DNA of 64,000 bases from Nonomuraea montanisoli (GCF_013363975.1 NZ_JABWGN010000026.1:19615-83614); one strand, 5' to 3'. Positions 51,912-61,321 are shown, numbered from the stretch's first letter. Notes: generated by a model not told the origin, from the letters alone. Made by a program: numbers and translations.

Positions 51912-52121
51912 TCACGCCCTTTTCTCTTGTTCGGGCCACTCAGCGAGGATCTCGATACCGATCACGCGGCCCTCAGCATCAAGATCCAAGTTGACCGTCG
52001 CCTCATCCATCGTGACCGTCCTCGCGACCCCACCCTGAGCGATAGGACCGCGCAGGTAGACATACGCGGCTCCCGCCTCAGGGTCGTAGGTCCATGTGCC
52101 AGGATGCTTTTCCAGAGTCAC
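51912..52121 (-). CDS. DUF2283-like protein (69 aa)
   Basis: The GTG at 52121 has AGGAGATCC upstream and yields a 69-residue single-domain product. The pattern YDPEAGAAYVYLRGP, TVTMDEATVNLDLDAEGRVIGIEILAEW is that of DUF2283, a small beta-type domain of unknown function often near toxin-antitoxin or mobile genes. The 274 bp before it (51638-51911) hold the hairpin but no recognised gene. Confidence 0.75.
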   Translation of the reverse strand: MTLEKHPGTWTYDPEAGAAYVYLRGPIAQGGVARTVTMDEATVNLDLDAEGRVIGIEILAEWPEQEKRA

Positions 52122-52171
52122 CGGATCTCCTGTTGGCAAGGGTGTTGGCAAGATCGCATCTTTGTTCCGGC

Positions 52172-52211
52172 AAACAGAAAGCCCCCGAACAAGAAATCCC
52201 TGTTCAGGGGC
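52172..52211 (-). terminator. Terminator of the tRNA-Thr gene
   Basis: On the minus strand GCCCCTGAACA pairs with TGTTCGGGGGC (one mismatch) and is followed by TTTCTGTTT, a rho-independent layout 12 bases after the tRNA 3' end. Confidence 0.7.
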
Positions 52212-52223
52212 CATCCGGCACAG

Positions 52224-52296
52224 AGCCGACGAGGGGAATCGAACCCCTGACCTTCTGTTTACAAGACAGATGCTCTGCCGATTGAGCTACGTCGGC
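52224..52296 (-). tRNA. tRNA-Thr (anticodon TGT)
   Basis: Cloverleaf read on the minus strand: acceptor GCCGACG/CGTCGGC, D-loop TAGCTCAATCGGCAGAGC, anticodon stem-loop with CTTGTAAAC and T-arm AGGGGTTCGATTCCCCT. The anticodon TGT reads ACA/ACG-type Thr codons. The CCA end is not encoded. Confidence 0.95.
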
Positions 52297-52316
52297 ACGG
52301 CCTACCAGTGTAGAGC

Positions 52317-53282
52317 CTAGCGACGCCTGTGACGAGCGGTCTCGTACAGCGCCACTCCCGCCGCCACCCCGGCGTTCAGCGACTCCGCCGCCGCGTGCAT
52401 CGGGATGCGGGCCACCACGTCGCAGTGCTCGCGCACCAGCCGGGAGAGCCCCTTGCCCTCCGAGCCGATGACGACCACGAGGGGTTCCGACAGCAGGTCG
52501 ACGTCGCCGATGTCGGTGCGGCCCTCGCCGTCCAGGCCGATCACGAACAGGCCGGCGTCGCGGTACTCGCGCAACGCGGCGGTGAGGTTGGCGGCGCGGG
52601 CGACCCGGAGGTTGGCGAGCGTCCCCGCGGACGTCTTCCAGGCGCCGCCCGTGACGCCCGCCGAGCGGCGCGAGGGGATGAGCAGCCCGTGCGCCCCGAA
52701 CGCGGTGGCCGAGCGGGCGATGGCGCCCAGGTTACGCGGGTCGGTCACCCCGTCGAGGGCGACGATCAGCGGCGGCTCGGCCGCGTCCCGGGCCAGTTCG
52801 ACCAGCTCGGACGGGTGCGCGTAGTCGTAGGCCGGGATCTGGAGCACGAGACCCTGGTGCACGGCGCCGTCGGTGAGGCGGTCGAGCTTGTCGCGCGTGG
52901 ACTCCAGCAGCGCGATGCCGCGCTCGGTCGCGATCTTGATCGAGTCGCGGATGCGATCGTCGTTGTCGATGCGCTGCGCCACGTACAGGGCGTTGGCCGG
53001 CACCCCGGCGAGCAGCGCCTCCAGCACCGGGTTGCGACCGCCGATGTACTCGGGCGACTCCTCCGAACGCCTCTGCCGCGCCGCGGCCGGGCGTCGCGCG
53101 CCGCCGCCGCGCTCCTCGCGGGCGATGCGTTCGGTTCGCGCCTTGTCCTTGTACCAGTGGCGCGCCTCGGCGGGCGGGGTCGCGCCCCGGCCCTCCAGGC
53201 TCCGGCGGCCCTGACCTCCGGTGCCCTTGGACGGGCCCTTCTTCTTCGCGGGCCTGCCCGACGCCCTACCACCAGCTGCCAT
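52317..53282 (-). CDS. rlmB: 23S rRNA (guanosine-2'-O)-methyltransferase, RlmB/TrmH type
   Basis: A 321-residue SPOUT methyltransferase. A basic, disordered N-terminus (GRPAKKKGPSKG, EARHWYKDKARTERI) leads to an L30e-like RNA-binding domain with YIGGRNPVLEALLAG, then the SPOUT domain with the knotted motifs ALDGVTDPRNLGAIARSATAFG, VVVIGSEGKGL and HAAAESLNAGVAAGVALYE. It methylates G2251 of 23S rRNA or a related position. Starting ATG is 53282. It usually follows cysS in Actinobacteria; here they are 6.2 kb apart with a repeat-rich insertion between. Confidence 0.92.
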   Translation of the reverse strand: MAAGGRASGRPAKKKGPSKGTGGQGRRSLEGRGATPPAEARHWYKDKARTERIAREERGGGARRPAAARQRRSEESPEYIGGRNPVLEALLAGVPANALYVAQRIDNDDRIRDSIKIATERGIALLESTRDKLDRLTDGAVHQGLVLQIPAYDYAHPSELVELARDAAEPPLIVALDGVTDPRNLGAIARSATAFGAHGLLIPSRRSAGVTGGAWKTSAGTLANLRVARAANLTAALREYRDAGLFVIGLDGEGRTDIGDVDLLSEPLVVVIGSEGKGLSRLVREHCDVVARIPMHAAAESLNAGVAAGVALYETARHRRR

Positions 53283-53355
53283 GCCATCAAGGGTACTGGC
53301 GGGCACGACCCACTCATGCCCGCCTGGTTCGGCCCTGTTTCGCCGGTGTCCGGGT

Positions 53356-53468
53356 ATCCGGGTTCCACCGGTGTCAGGGGTGGGTGTCCCGTAATCCAGG
53401 TTTCCCCGATGTCAGGGACGGGGGTCCGTCATCCGGGTTTCCCCGGTGTCTGGAATGAGTGTCCGGTC
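53356..53468. repeat. Three 37-38-bp tandem repeats
   Basis: Units begin ATCC(G/A)GG at 53356, 53394 and 53431 and share TTTCCCCGGTGTC-like segments. They occupy the space upstream of rlmB. Confidence 0.7.
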
Positions 53469-53552
53469 TGGGCCGCGGTGACCTCCAGCATCCGGGAGTC
53501 CGGCTTCATCCCGGCGCCCGAGTCTTCAGACTCCTCTGGCTCCCGGCTTCAG

Positions 53553-53780
53553 GTTCCAGCGGGGCCTGGGCGCATTGCGTTCCACCGGAGCCTGGGGCGC
53601 ATTACGTTCCACCGGAGCCTGGGGCGCATTACGTTTCACCGGCGCCTTAGGCTTCGGATTTCACCCGCGGCTGGGGCTTCGGGTTGCACCGGTATTCGGT
53701 CAGGTTCCTCCGGCGCCTCGGTCTTCAGATTCCACCAGTGCCCGGGACTCCGGCCAGCGCCCGGTACTCCGGCGTCAGAC
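53553..53780. repeat. 27-bp degenerate tandem repeat array
   Basis: GTTCCACCGGAGCCTGGGGC-type units begin at 53553, 53579, 53606 and 53633; two are identical. Degenerate copies continue to about 53780 and touch the stop codon of the HxlR-like gene. The whole 53283-53774 interval has no recognised gene. Confidence 0.75.
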
Positions 53781-54464
53781 CTCCTGGGGCGCCCGTCCGT
53801 ACCTGGACTGCGGTTGGGGCAGCCGGAACAGCGACTTCAGCCGCCCGACCGCCTCCGCGTCCCCCGACACCCGTACGACCTCGTGCCTGATGGCGTCCGC
53901 CAGCGTCCGCTCCCCCGCGGCGAGCTCCGCCAGCGTCTCGTCGTCCATCTCGATCACGACGTCCGGCTGCTGCGCCGCCCCCAGCACGGTCTCGATCGTC
54001 CCGTCCTCGACCCGCGCGTAGAAGATCTCGTCCGCGATCCGGAACTCGTACACCGCCCGCGTCCCCGACGCCGCCTCCGCGTCGAAGCAGGCCCGCAGCC
54101 CGAGGACCGCCCAGCCGGCCCGGAACGCCTCGTCCTCGCGGCGCTCGCCCATGGCCCACTTCATCCCCCACCGCGCGAGCGCGAGGACCGCGGGGCCCAG
54201 CTCGGCGCCCGCCTGCGTCAAGGCGTACGCGGGGGTGCGCGCGGGCGGCGGCAGCACGACCTTGCGGACCAGTCCCTCGCGTTCGAGGTGCTTCAGCCGG
54301 GCCGCGAGCAGCCCCGTGCCGAGACCGCGCAGGCTGCTCTGCAGGTCGCCGAAGCGCTTGGGCCCCGTCAGGAGCTCGCGCACGAGCAGCAGCGTCCAGC
54401 GCTCCCCCACGATGTCGAGGGTCCGGGCCGTCGCGCAGTACTGGTTGTACGTCCGCTGATCCAC
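53775..54464 (-). CDS. HxlR-family regulator with C-terminal sterol-carrier-like domain
   Basis: A 229-residue protein. The N-terminal winged helix follows the HxlR pattern: CATARTLDIVGERWTLLLVRELLTGPKRFGDLQ, and PAYALTQAGAEL. The C-terminal half (IADEIFYARVEDGTIE, ALEL-type beta strands) resembles an SCP2-like or ligand-binding domain seen in long HxlR proteins. It lies four bases after the hydrolase gene and ends the three-gene operon with the LLM oxidoreductase. Confidence 0.82.
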   Translation of the reverse strand: MDQRTYNQYCATARTLDIVGERWTLLLVRELLTGPKRFGDLQSSLRGLGTGLLAARLKHLEREGLVRKVVLPPPARTPAYALTQAGAELGPAVLALARWGMKWAMGERREDEAFRAGWAVLGLRACFDAEAASGTRAVYEFRIADEIFYARVEDGTIETVLGAAQQPDVVIEMDDETLAELAAGERTLADAIRHEVVRVSGDAEAVGRLKSLFRLPQPQSRYGRAPQEV

Positions 54465-54468
54465 TTCT

Positions 54469-55398
54469 TCACTGTAGCTCTGGCGCTTCCCGATTTTGAA
54501 CCTGCGGGATGTCGAGGAGGTGGCGGGCGACGGTCTCGGGATCTGTGACCATCACGTCGTGCGGCCCGTCAACGGGCACCGTCCGATACCCCAGCTTCTC
54601 GGCCAGCCGGTCGAAGGGAAGGCTTTGCGGGCGGCAGTAGAGGGCGGTGCCGGGGATGCGGTCCACGGCGCCGGTGAGGGTGGTCGTGTCCGTGAACGTC
54701 CGGAGCGGGTGAGGGCGCAGCCGCGTCCGCAGCCACTCGGCGTCATCGGGCTCGGTGACGCCGTACATCGCGGGTGCCGGCGCGGGGATGAGGCCGCTCT
54801 CGTCCGCGGCGGCGCGGATCCTGTCCGCGAACGCCTCGGGAGCCAGGGTGAACAGCCCCGCCCCGTCCGGACCGACCCAGGCGTCGATCAGGACGAGGTG
54901 CTCGACGCGATCGGGCCTGCGATCGGCGGCCTGGCGTATGACAAGGCCCGCGTAGCTGTGACCGACGAGGACGACCCGCCCATGTTCGCGGGCGGGCACG
55001 TCAACGTGTTCAGGGGCGGGCGTCTCAACGTGTTCGCGGGCGGATGTAGCAGCGTGCTCGGGGGCGGACGTAGCAACGTGCTCGGGGGCGGACGTAGCAA
55101 CGCGTTCGCGGGCGGACGTAGCAGCGTGCTCGGGGGCGGACGTAGCAAACCGTGGCGTGTCGCTGTTTGGCGTCGTCGTCTCTGAGGCCTCGTCGTCTGT
55201 GGGCGTGGCGAAGGTGGACGCCTCAAGTGCGTCCAGCGCCGTGATCACCTGCTGCACGTGCTCGTCCAACCCGGTGGCGGGGGTGGCGGCGAGGTCGAGC
55301 GTGACGGTGCGGGCACCGGCTCGTTCGAGCAGCGGCACGACGCGGTCCCAGGCCGTGGGGCCGTGCCAGGCGCCGGGCACGAGGACGTACGTGGTCAT
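54469..55398 (-). CDS. Alpha/beta hydrolase with repetitive insertion
   Basis: A 309-residue hydrolase starting at ATG 55398 (AGGAAGGA upstream). The core is that of small serine esterases: VLVPGAWHGPTAW, nucleophile VGHSYAGLV and DGPHDVMVTDPE. Between residues about 60 and 140, where homologues usually have a short loop, lies a low-complexity insertion of ten-residue repeats (ATSAPEHVATSAPEHAATSA-like). The family motifs stay in frame, so the enzyme may still fold. Operon with LLM oxidoreductase upstream and HxlR regulator downstream. Confidence 0.78.
   Translation of the reverse strand: MTTYVLVPGAWHGPTAWDRVVPLLERAGARTVTLDLAATPATGLDEHVQQVITALDALEASTFATPTDDEASETTTPNSDTPRFATSAPEHAATSARERVATSAPEHVATSAPEHAATSAREHVETPAPEHVDVPAREHGRVVLVGHSYAGLVIRQAADRRPDRVEHLVLIDAWVGPDGAGLFTLAPEAFADRIRAAADESGLIPAPAPAMYGVTEPDDAEWLRTRLRPHPLRTFTDTTTLTGAVDRIPGTALYCRPQSLPFDRLAEKLGYRTVPVDGPHDVMVTDPETVARHLLDIPQVQNREAPELQ
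54982..55149. repeat. 30-bp repeats inside the hydrolase gene
   Basis: Repeats of about 30 bp with the cores GGGGGCGGACGTAGCAACGT and GCGGGCGGACGTAGCAGCGT encode a ten-residue SAPEHVAT-type motif five or more times. Confidence 0.75.
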
Positions 55399-55447
55399 GA
55401 TGGTGTTCCTTCCTGTCGTCGGCATGTCTCGGTTCCTGCCGGCTTGG

Positions 55448-57034
55448 CTACGCATGCCGTATGAGGGGCAGCACCCGGGCGGCGAACTCCTCCAGAGCCG
55501 CTCGGTGATCGTCCACGGCCAGCCGGATCACCACGTGCCGCGCCCCGGCTTTCACGTACGCCTGGAGCCAGGTGGCGGCGTCCTCAGGAGTTCCGGCGAA
55601 CATGGCCTGGATGCCCTCCACGAACTCCAGAGGTGCGTTGTAGTAGCGCTCGATGCTGGTACGGAGGCGGAGGCGGGCCCGTTCGGGGTCCTCGTCCAGG
55701 CAGATCGTGGCGTAGAGGGCGGGGGTCGGATCGCCGTCCAAGCCCCGCAGGCCTCGGTCGCCGCGGTCGCTGCAATCGTCCCGGTCGCCGTGGGCACCCC
55801 GATCGCCCTGCTCGCCCTGGTCACGGCAACCGCCCTGGTAGCAGCCCTGGTTGCCGCGGGCGTCGCGGGCGTCGCGGGCGTCGCGGGCGTCGCGGGCGTC
55901 GCGGGCGTCGGCGAGTGTTTCGTCACCAGGCGGCTTCTCGCGGGATGACCGGGACGTTTCATGGTTACCGGGTCTGCGAGGGTTTCGCCTCGCCGTCCCC
56001 TCGTCGTCGTGTTCTTCCGTGTCGCGGGAGCCCGCCGCCTTCGGGAGGGCTGACCGTTGTGTGGCGATGGACGTCCATTCGGTGGCGTACGTGCGATGGT
56101 CGGGCGGGTACGGGAGCCAGCCGTCCGCCATCCTCGCGACGCGCCGCAGCGCGGCGTCGGAGCCGCCCCCCGCCAGCCAGATCGGCGGGCCTCCCCGCCG
56201 GGCCGGTCTCGGGGCGAGGTGTACGTCGCTGAAGGCGAAGTGCGTCCCCTGGTGCGAGACCTCGTCCTCGCTCCAGAGCCGCCGCATGGCGTGGATCGCC
56301 TCCTCCATGCGACTGACCCGGCGCTTGAAGCCGATCCCGATCGCCTCGAACTGGGCCTCGGTGTTCGGGGTCGGAAAGCCGGCACCCATGCCCGCCACCA
56401 GGCGGCCTCCGGACATGAGGTCCAGCGTGGCCAGTTGATGGGCGAGGAGGATGGGGTGTCGCAAGGCGGGCAGCAGGACCGCTGTGCCGAGCGTGACGCG
56501 CCGAGTGAGCGCCGCGGCGGCGGCCAGCACCAGCAGCGGGTCGGCACGCGGACGTGTCACCGGGCTGTCCCCCGCCCAGACCGAGTCGAACCCGAGTTCC
56601 TCGGCCAACCTCGCCTGATCGACCAGGGAGGTGAGGTCGCGATCGTCCATGACCACCCAGTCCCGGGTCGGGAGCAGGTACCCGATCCGCACCACAGCGG
56701 CTCCGGACGGAGTCACGTTGAACGTGTCGACGGGTGCCGCGTCGGGGGCTTCTCCGAACGCCCTGTTGGTAGTCGCGTCGCCAGTCCTGCCTGGCGCTCC
56801 GGCGGAAGCTGTGCCATTGGTCTTGGGTGATGTTCTGGTGGACTCCGCGCGATATGTCCTCACTGACAGCCGCGTGAACGCACCGCCGTAAGTCCCGGCT
56901 GGTCCCTTCGCGGACGCCGCGCCATCGGTGTTGCCGGGCGCCTCATCGGGTGCCGGATCCCGGGCCTCGCGGAGCGCCCTGTCAGGGGTCGCCTCGGAGG
57001 TGCTGTCGAGGGTCCGGTCCTTGCCGTCGCGCAT
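55448..57034 (-). CDS. LLM-class F420-dependent oxidoreductase with low-complexity insertions
   Basis: A protein of about 528 residues; typical LLM enzymes have 290-340. ATG 57034 is supported by GAGAGGAG six bases upstream. Residues 1-113 are a Pro/Ala/Asp/Thr-rich extension. The TIM-barrel starts at IGYLLPTRDWV and has LAEELGFDSVWAGDS, PNTEAQFEAIGIG and GGPPIWLAGGG, as in F420-dependent oxidoreductases. A second insertion (about 333-438) contains DARDARDAR repeats and polar GDRG-type runs. The final part LYATICLDEDPERARL to ARHVVIRLAV closes the barrel. First gene of the operon with the hydrolase and HxlR regulator. Confidence 0.8.
   Translation of the reverse strand: MRDGKDRTLDSTSEATPDRALREARDPAPDEAPGNTDGAASAKGPAGTYGGAFTRLSVRTYRAESTRTSPKTNGTASAGAPGRTGDATTNRAFGEAPDAAPVDTFNVTPSGAAVVRIGYLLPTRDWVVMDDRDLTSLVDQARLAEELGFDSVWAGDSPVTRPRADPLLVLAAAAALTRRVTLGTAVLLPALRHPILLAHQLATLDLMSGGRLVAGMGAGFPTPNTEAQFEAIGIGFKRRVSRMEEAIHAMRRLWSEDEVSHQGTHFAFSDVHLAPRPARRGGPPIWLAGGGSDAALRRVARMADGWLPYPPDHRTYATEWTSIATQRSALPKAAGSRDTEEHDDEGTARRNPRRPGNHETSRSSREKPPGDETLADARDARDARDARDARDARGNQGCYQGGCRDQGEQGDRGAHGDRDDCSDRGDRGLRGLDGDPTPALYATICLDEDPERARLRLRTSIERYYNAPLEFVEGIQAMFAGTPEDAATWLQAYVKAGARHVVIRLAVDDHRAALEEFAARVLPLIRHA
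55861..55905. repeat. 9-bp repeats inside the LLM gene
   Basis: Five perfect copies of CGTCGCGGG, coding for DARDARDAR on the minus strand. Confidence 0.9.
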
Positions 57035-57084
57035 GGCGCTCCTCTCACTCCAAGCTCTGAACATGTGTCTCGATCTTAGAGCGA

Positions 57085-57120
57085 TGACTTCTTGTTTTTG
57101 AAGTAGCAGCTTTGAAGTCA
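57085..57120. promoter_or_regulatory. Candidate operator of the LLM/hydrolase/HxlR operon
   Basis: TGACTTC (57085-57091) mirrors GAAGTCA (57114-57120); between them lies GAAGT (57100-57104), so three ACTTC/GAAGT half-sites occur. TAAGAT on the minus strand (57078-57073) could be the -10. The HxlR product of the operon is the likely ligand. Confidence 0.4.
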
Positions 57121-57657
57121 GGTAGCGATGCATGTGTCTCTGCGGAGCGGGGAGCCGGGGCGGAGCGACAGGGTGGAGCGCGGTTCTTGGGGAACAATCC
57201 GCAGGTCGAAGGCTGTTGATAGGGGATGCGGGTGTTGCCGGTCGGCGATCACGTGACTGGTTCGAGCCGGGTTGGGGCCCCGTGTAAGACACCCCTTCGC
57301 TTCCCGTCTGCGGGCTGCGGTGAGTGCTTCAGAGCGCAGGCGTACGGTGAGGTCAGGCGTACGCGAGAGTGGCCGACTTTGTGAGGTGGCCCCATCGGGT
57401 GGCCCCATCGGTGGGACATGACGGCCCACCTCCAGCCGCCTCCACAGTCATGGCTCGGTGGACTGAGGGCGCGAAGAGGGCCGGCACGAGGTTCGCTCGT
57501 AGGGCCGGACGAGTGCTGGACGAGGTTCGCTGTGAAGGCGGGATCGGGAAGCGGAGCGATGAGCACGCTGCACGCTGGCCGACCCCACGGGGCATCGACG
57601 GAAGCCCGTCCCTCAGGCGCCAGGAGCCAGCCCGGGACGGCTGGCTTCAGCTCAAGA

Positions 57658-57762
57658 CTGTTGGGCTCCGGCTCGGGGCTGTTGGGTTCCGGCTCGGGGC
57701 TGTTGGGCTCCGGCTCGGGGCCGTTGGGTTCCGGCTCGGGGCCGTTGGGTTCCAGTCGCAGG
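57658..57762. repeat. Five 21-bp tandem repeats
   Basis: CTGTTGGGCTCCGGCTCGGG-type units start at 57658, 57679, 57700, 57721 and 57742; copies differ at two or three positions and the last is degenerate. Confidence 0.9.
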
Positions 57763-57965
57763 ACGCGGGCGAGGCCCGGAATGGCTGGAGTGCGGGCTCA
57801 GCACTAATGGGGCTCGTTCACATACGTCGAGACACATCTGGTCATAGGTCTATGAGCCTGGGCGGCCACCAGGAAGTCGGCAATAAGTGCCGATATTACG
57901 AAATCTTCACTTGACCCACTCCGAGCAGGAGGAGTCGGTAGACGAGACGACCGGGAAGGTCATTT

Positions 57966-59087
57966 ATGACGTACATCCACAAGAACGGCGGTGTGAGCGT
58001 CGCGCCTCACTCGCATGAAGGTTCACAGCTCCCGGAGGAGAGGTTCGCGGACGAAAGGCGGGCCCGGAAAAGGGCCGTGGACGCGAGGCCCGCCGACGAA
58101 AGAGTCAGGGACGGAGGCGGCACCGGTCAGGGCGTCGCAGACGAGAATGCCGCAGGCCGGAACGGCGCGGTCCACAACACAGGTGGAGCCGATGTCACCG
58201 TTCTCCGGCTGATACACCGTTCCCTGCGCGACGACCTCCACAGGCTGGCCGACGTGATCGGCGGGCTGGCGGACGCCGTCGAGGCGAGCGCCGTGCCGCC
58301 GGTCTCCTCGGCCGTGGCCGGACCCACGCGCACCCCGGAGAGCGGTGCCGAGCGGCCCACGGGCGTCCCCACCCCGTCCCAGCGCACGCAGGGGCCGCCA
58401 CCGACAACCCAGGCCATCCAGTCCAAGCGCACGTCAGGGCCAGGCATGCCTGCCTCGTCCCGGCTCGCCCTGTCCCAGCGGACGCCGAGAGCATCTGCGC
58501 CGGCGCAGGAGGCGCCTCTGGTGTCCCGGCGGCGGGCTGTGGCCGTGCGGGACTACGTCACGCTGCTCTGCGAGGAGATGGACCGGCACCACGAGTGCGC
58601 GGAGCGGGTCCTGTGGCCGATTCTGTCCGAGTCAGCGGGCGCCGCCATCGACATGCGTCCGTACCTGGAGAGCCGCGACGCCCTGACGCCGATCGTGGCG
58701 GGGCTGCGGGCGGCGGCCGACCAGTTCGTCGATGATCCCGAGTCGGGCGCGGCGCTGCTCGCCGCGCTGCTGCGGGTGGTCCGGGACCGGATCGACGAGC
58801 ACGTCGACCACCTGGACCAGGACGTCCTGCCGCTGATCACCCGGTACGTGTCCGCTGACGACTACGTGGTGGCATCGCGGCGGATGCGCTCCACCATCGC
58901 CCCTCACCGGGTCCCCTGGGTGCTGCCCTGGGCGGCCCGGCTGGCGACCCCCGAGGAGCGTCGCCAGCTCATGCGCGAGGCCGGGGTGGGGAGGCGGGCG
59001 CTGCTGGCGATGTCCGGGCGGGCGTACGCGCGGCTGGAGCGCCGGGTGTTCGGCCCGGCGATCAGGCACTCGCACTCCCGCTCCTGA
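57966..59087 (+). CDS. Hemerythrin-like protein with low-complexity insertion
   Basis: A 373-residue product. Residues about 76-106 (RLIHRSLRDDLHRLADVIGG) and 189-220 (EEMDRHHECAERVLWPIL) are the first helices of the hemerythrin-type four-helix bundle with the His and HxxxE metal ligands; IDEHVDHLDQDVLP is the last ligand helix. A Pro/Ser/Thr-rich segment (about 107-188) is inserted between the first two helices, and residues 1-75 are an added polar extension. The C-terminus is basic. The stop codon lies in a 17-bp tandem repeat. It may bind O2, NO or iron; function not known. Confidence 0.72.
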   Translation: MTYIHKNGGVSVAPHSHEGSQLPEERFADERRARKRAVDARPADERVRDGGGTGQGVADENAAGRNGAVHNTGGADVTVLRLIHRSLRDDLHRLADVIGGLADAVEASAVPPVSSAVAGPTRTPESGAERPTGVPTPSQRTQGPPPTTQAIQSKRTSGPGMPASSRLALSQRTPRASAPAQEAPLVSRRRAVAVRDYVTLLCEEMDRHHECAERVLWPILSESAGAAIDMRPYLESRDALTPIVAGLRAAADQFVDDPESGAALLAALLRVVRDRIDEHVDHLDQDVLPLITRYVSADDYVVASRRMRSTIAPHRVPWVLPWAARLATPEERRQLMREAGVGRRALLAMSGRAYARLERRVFGPAIRHSHSRS

Positions 59088-59131
59088 TCGCGACCTGCTC
59101 CTGATCGCGACCTGCTCCTGATCGCGACACC
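59081..59131. repeat. 17-bp repeat starting at the stop codon
   Basis: CTCCTGATCGCGACCTG occurs at 59081 and 59098, with a variant at 59115. The first copy contains the TGA (59085-59087) of the hemerythrin-like gene. Confidence 0.85.
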
Positions 59132-59322
59132 TCCTCCTGGCCGCGACACCTGCTCGCTCCCCGGGCCGCTGCGGCGTCGCGGAGTTCATCGCCTCCGGGC
59201 TCCTGCTCTCCCCGAGGCACCCCCGCTCCATCGCCCGCCCAAGGATCGGGTCGGGCAACGAGCAAGCGGGCCAAGTCAGCAGGCGGACGAAGGAACGAGC
59301 AAGGCCGGCGGCGAGCAAGACC

Positions 59323-59390
59323 CAGGGGCGGGCGGGGCTCAGGGGCAGGCGAGGCTCAGGAACAGGCGAGGCTGAGGGGCGGGCGAGAGC
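59323..59390. repeat. Four 17-bp repeats
   Basis: CAGGGGC(G/A)GGCG(G/A)GGCT-type units at 59323, 59340, 59357 and 59374, in the 411-bp non-coding stretch (59088-59498) before cysS. No other feature except the terminator was seen there. Confidence 0.8.
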
Positions 59391-59441
59391 GCGCGTTGGA
59401 TGCCGCGGGAGAGCAGAAGACACGTTCACTCAGGCCGCACG

Positions 59442-59476
59442 AAAAAGCCCGGACGCCCCAAAAGGAACGTCCGGGC
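59442..59476 (-). terminator. Rho-independent terminator of cysS
   Basis: Nine-bp stem GCCCGGACG/CGTCCGGGC (59447-59455 and 59468-59476); on the minus strand it is followed by TTTTT. Confidence 0.85.
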
Positions 59477-59498
59477 CTCTACGAGTGAAGCCGAGAGC

Positions 59499-60890
<1,392 letters not shown>

Positions 60891-60897
60891 GAAGGAA

Positions 60898-60903
60898 AGG
60901 CTA
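60898..60903 (-). promoter_or_regulatory. -10 box for leaderless cysS mRNA
   Basis: TAGCCT on the minus strand, with seven bases to the GTG start codon. The segment between contains CTTTCCTTC and no Shine-Dalgarno. Confidence 0.45.
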
Positions 60904-60934
60904 ACGCCTCAGCCACGCTCACATGCCGAATAAA

Positions 60935-61321
60935 TCACCCTCGCAGGAGGACACGCTCCGGAGTGACCCTGACGATCAGCCGCTGGGTGCCCGGCGCGTC
61001 CTGCCAGGGCTGCCCCATGTACTTGTGCGAGAGCTCCTGGATGAGCTTGCCTTCCGGGTCCTCCTCCAGCGTGACGCGGCCGCGCACCTCGGCGTACCGG
61101 TAGGGATTGGCGGGGTCGACCACCAGCAGGCTGGTGCGCGGGTCCCGCTCGAAGTTGCGCGGCTTCACGCGGCCGGCGGCGGTCGAGAACAGCACGTCGT
61201 TCCCATCCGTACGCACCCAGACCACGGTGTTCTGCGGTGATCCGTCCGCGTTCAGGCTGGTCACCGTCGCGAAGTTGGGCCCGTCGAACAACTCGCGCAC
61301 GGCGTCGGAAAGCTCGGCCAT
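60935..61321 (-). CDS. PPOX-class F420-dependent oxidoreductase
   Basis: A 128-residue flavin/F420-binding split-barrel protein. MAELSDAVRELFDGPNFATV, then SPQNTVVWVRTDGNDVLFST, PRNFERDPRTSLLVVDP and RGRVTLEED are typical of the Rv1155-like actinobacterial family. ATG 61321 has GAGGAGGAG upstream. Substrate unknown. It ends 44 bp before cysS. Confidence 0.85.
   Translation of the reverse strand: MAELSDAVRELFDGPNFATVTSLNADGSPQNTVVWVRTDGNDVLFSTAAGRVKPRNFERDPRTSLLVVDPANPYRYAEVRGRVTLEEDPEGKLIQELSHKYMGQPWQDAPGTQRLIVRVTPERVLLRG

Larger units (their letters stand above)
57035..57965. other. Intergenic region, 931 bp, repeat-bearing
   Basis: No gene with a ribosome site was accepted. It holds the operator region of the LLM operon on the left, a duplicated GTGGCCCCATCGG near 57387-57412, and the 21-bp array at 57658-57762. 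The final part before 57966 carries a TTGACC box (57912-57917) and GGAAGG for the next gene. Confidence 0.5.

Noticed and set aside
52094..52320. Plus-strand frames with GNRTPDLLFTRQ or RGIEPLTFCLQDR text
   Set aside because: These are the antisense translation of the tRNA-Thr gene, a well-known false gene in annotations.
53459..54021. Plus-strand frames with repeated RSTGAWGAL or PPEPGAHYV text
   Set aside because: They are produced by the 27-bp repeats being open in several frames. There is no ribosome site, so they are treated as non-coding repeats.
57369..57914. 181-codon frame with LGAVGFRLGAVG repeats before the hemerythrin-like gene
   Set aside because: The repetitive part comes from the 21-bp array; another frame is equally open, and no Shine-Dalgarno or family motif supports translation.
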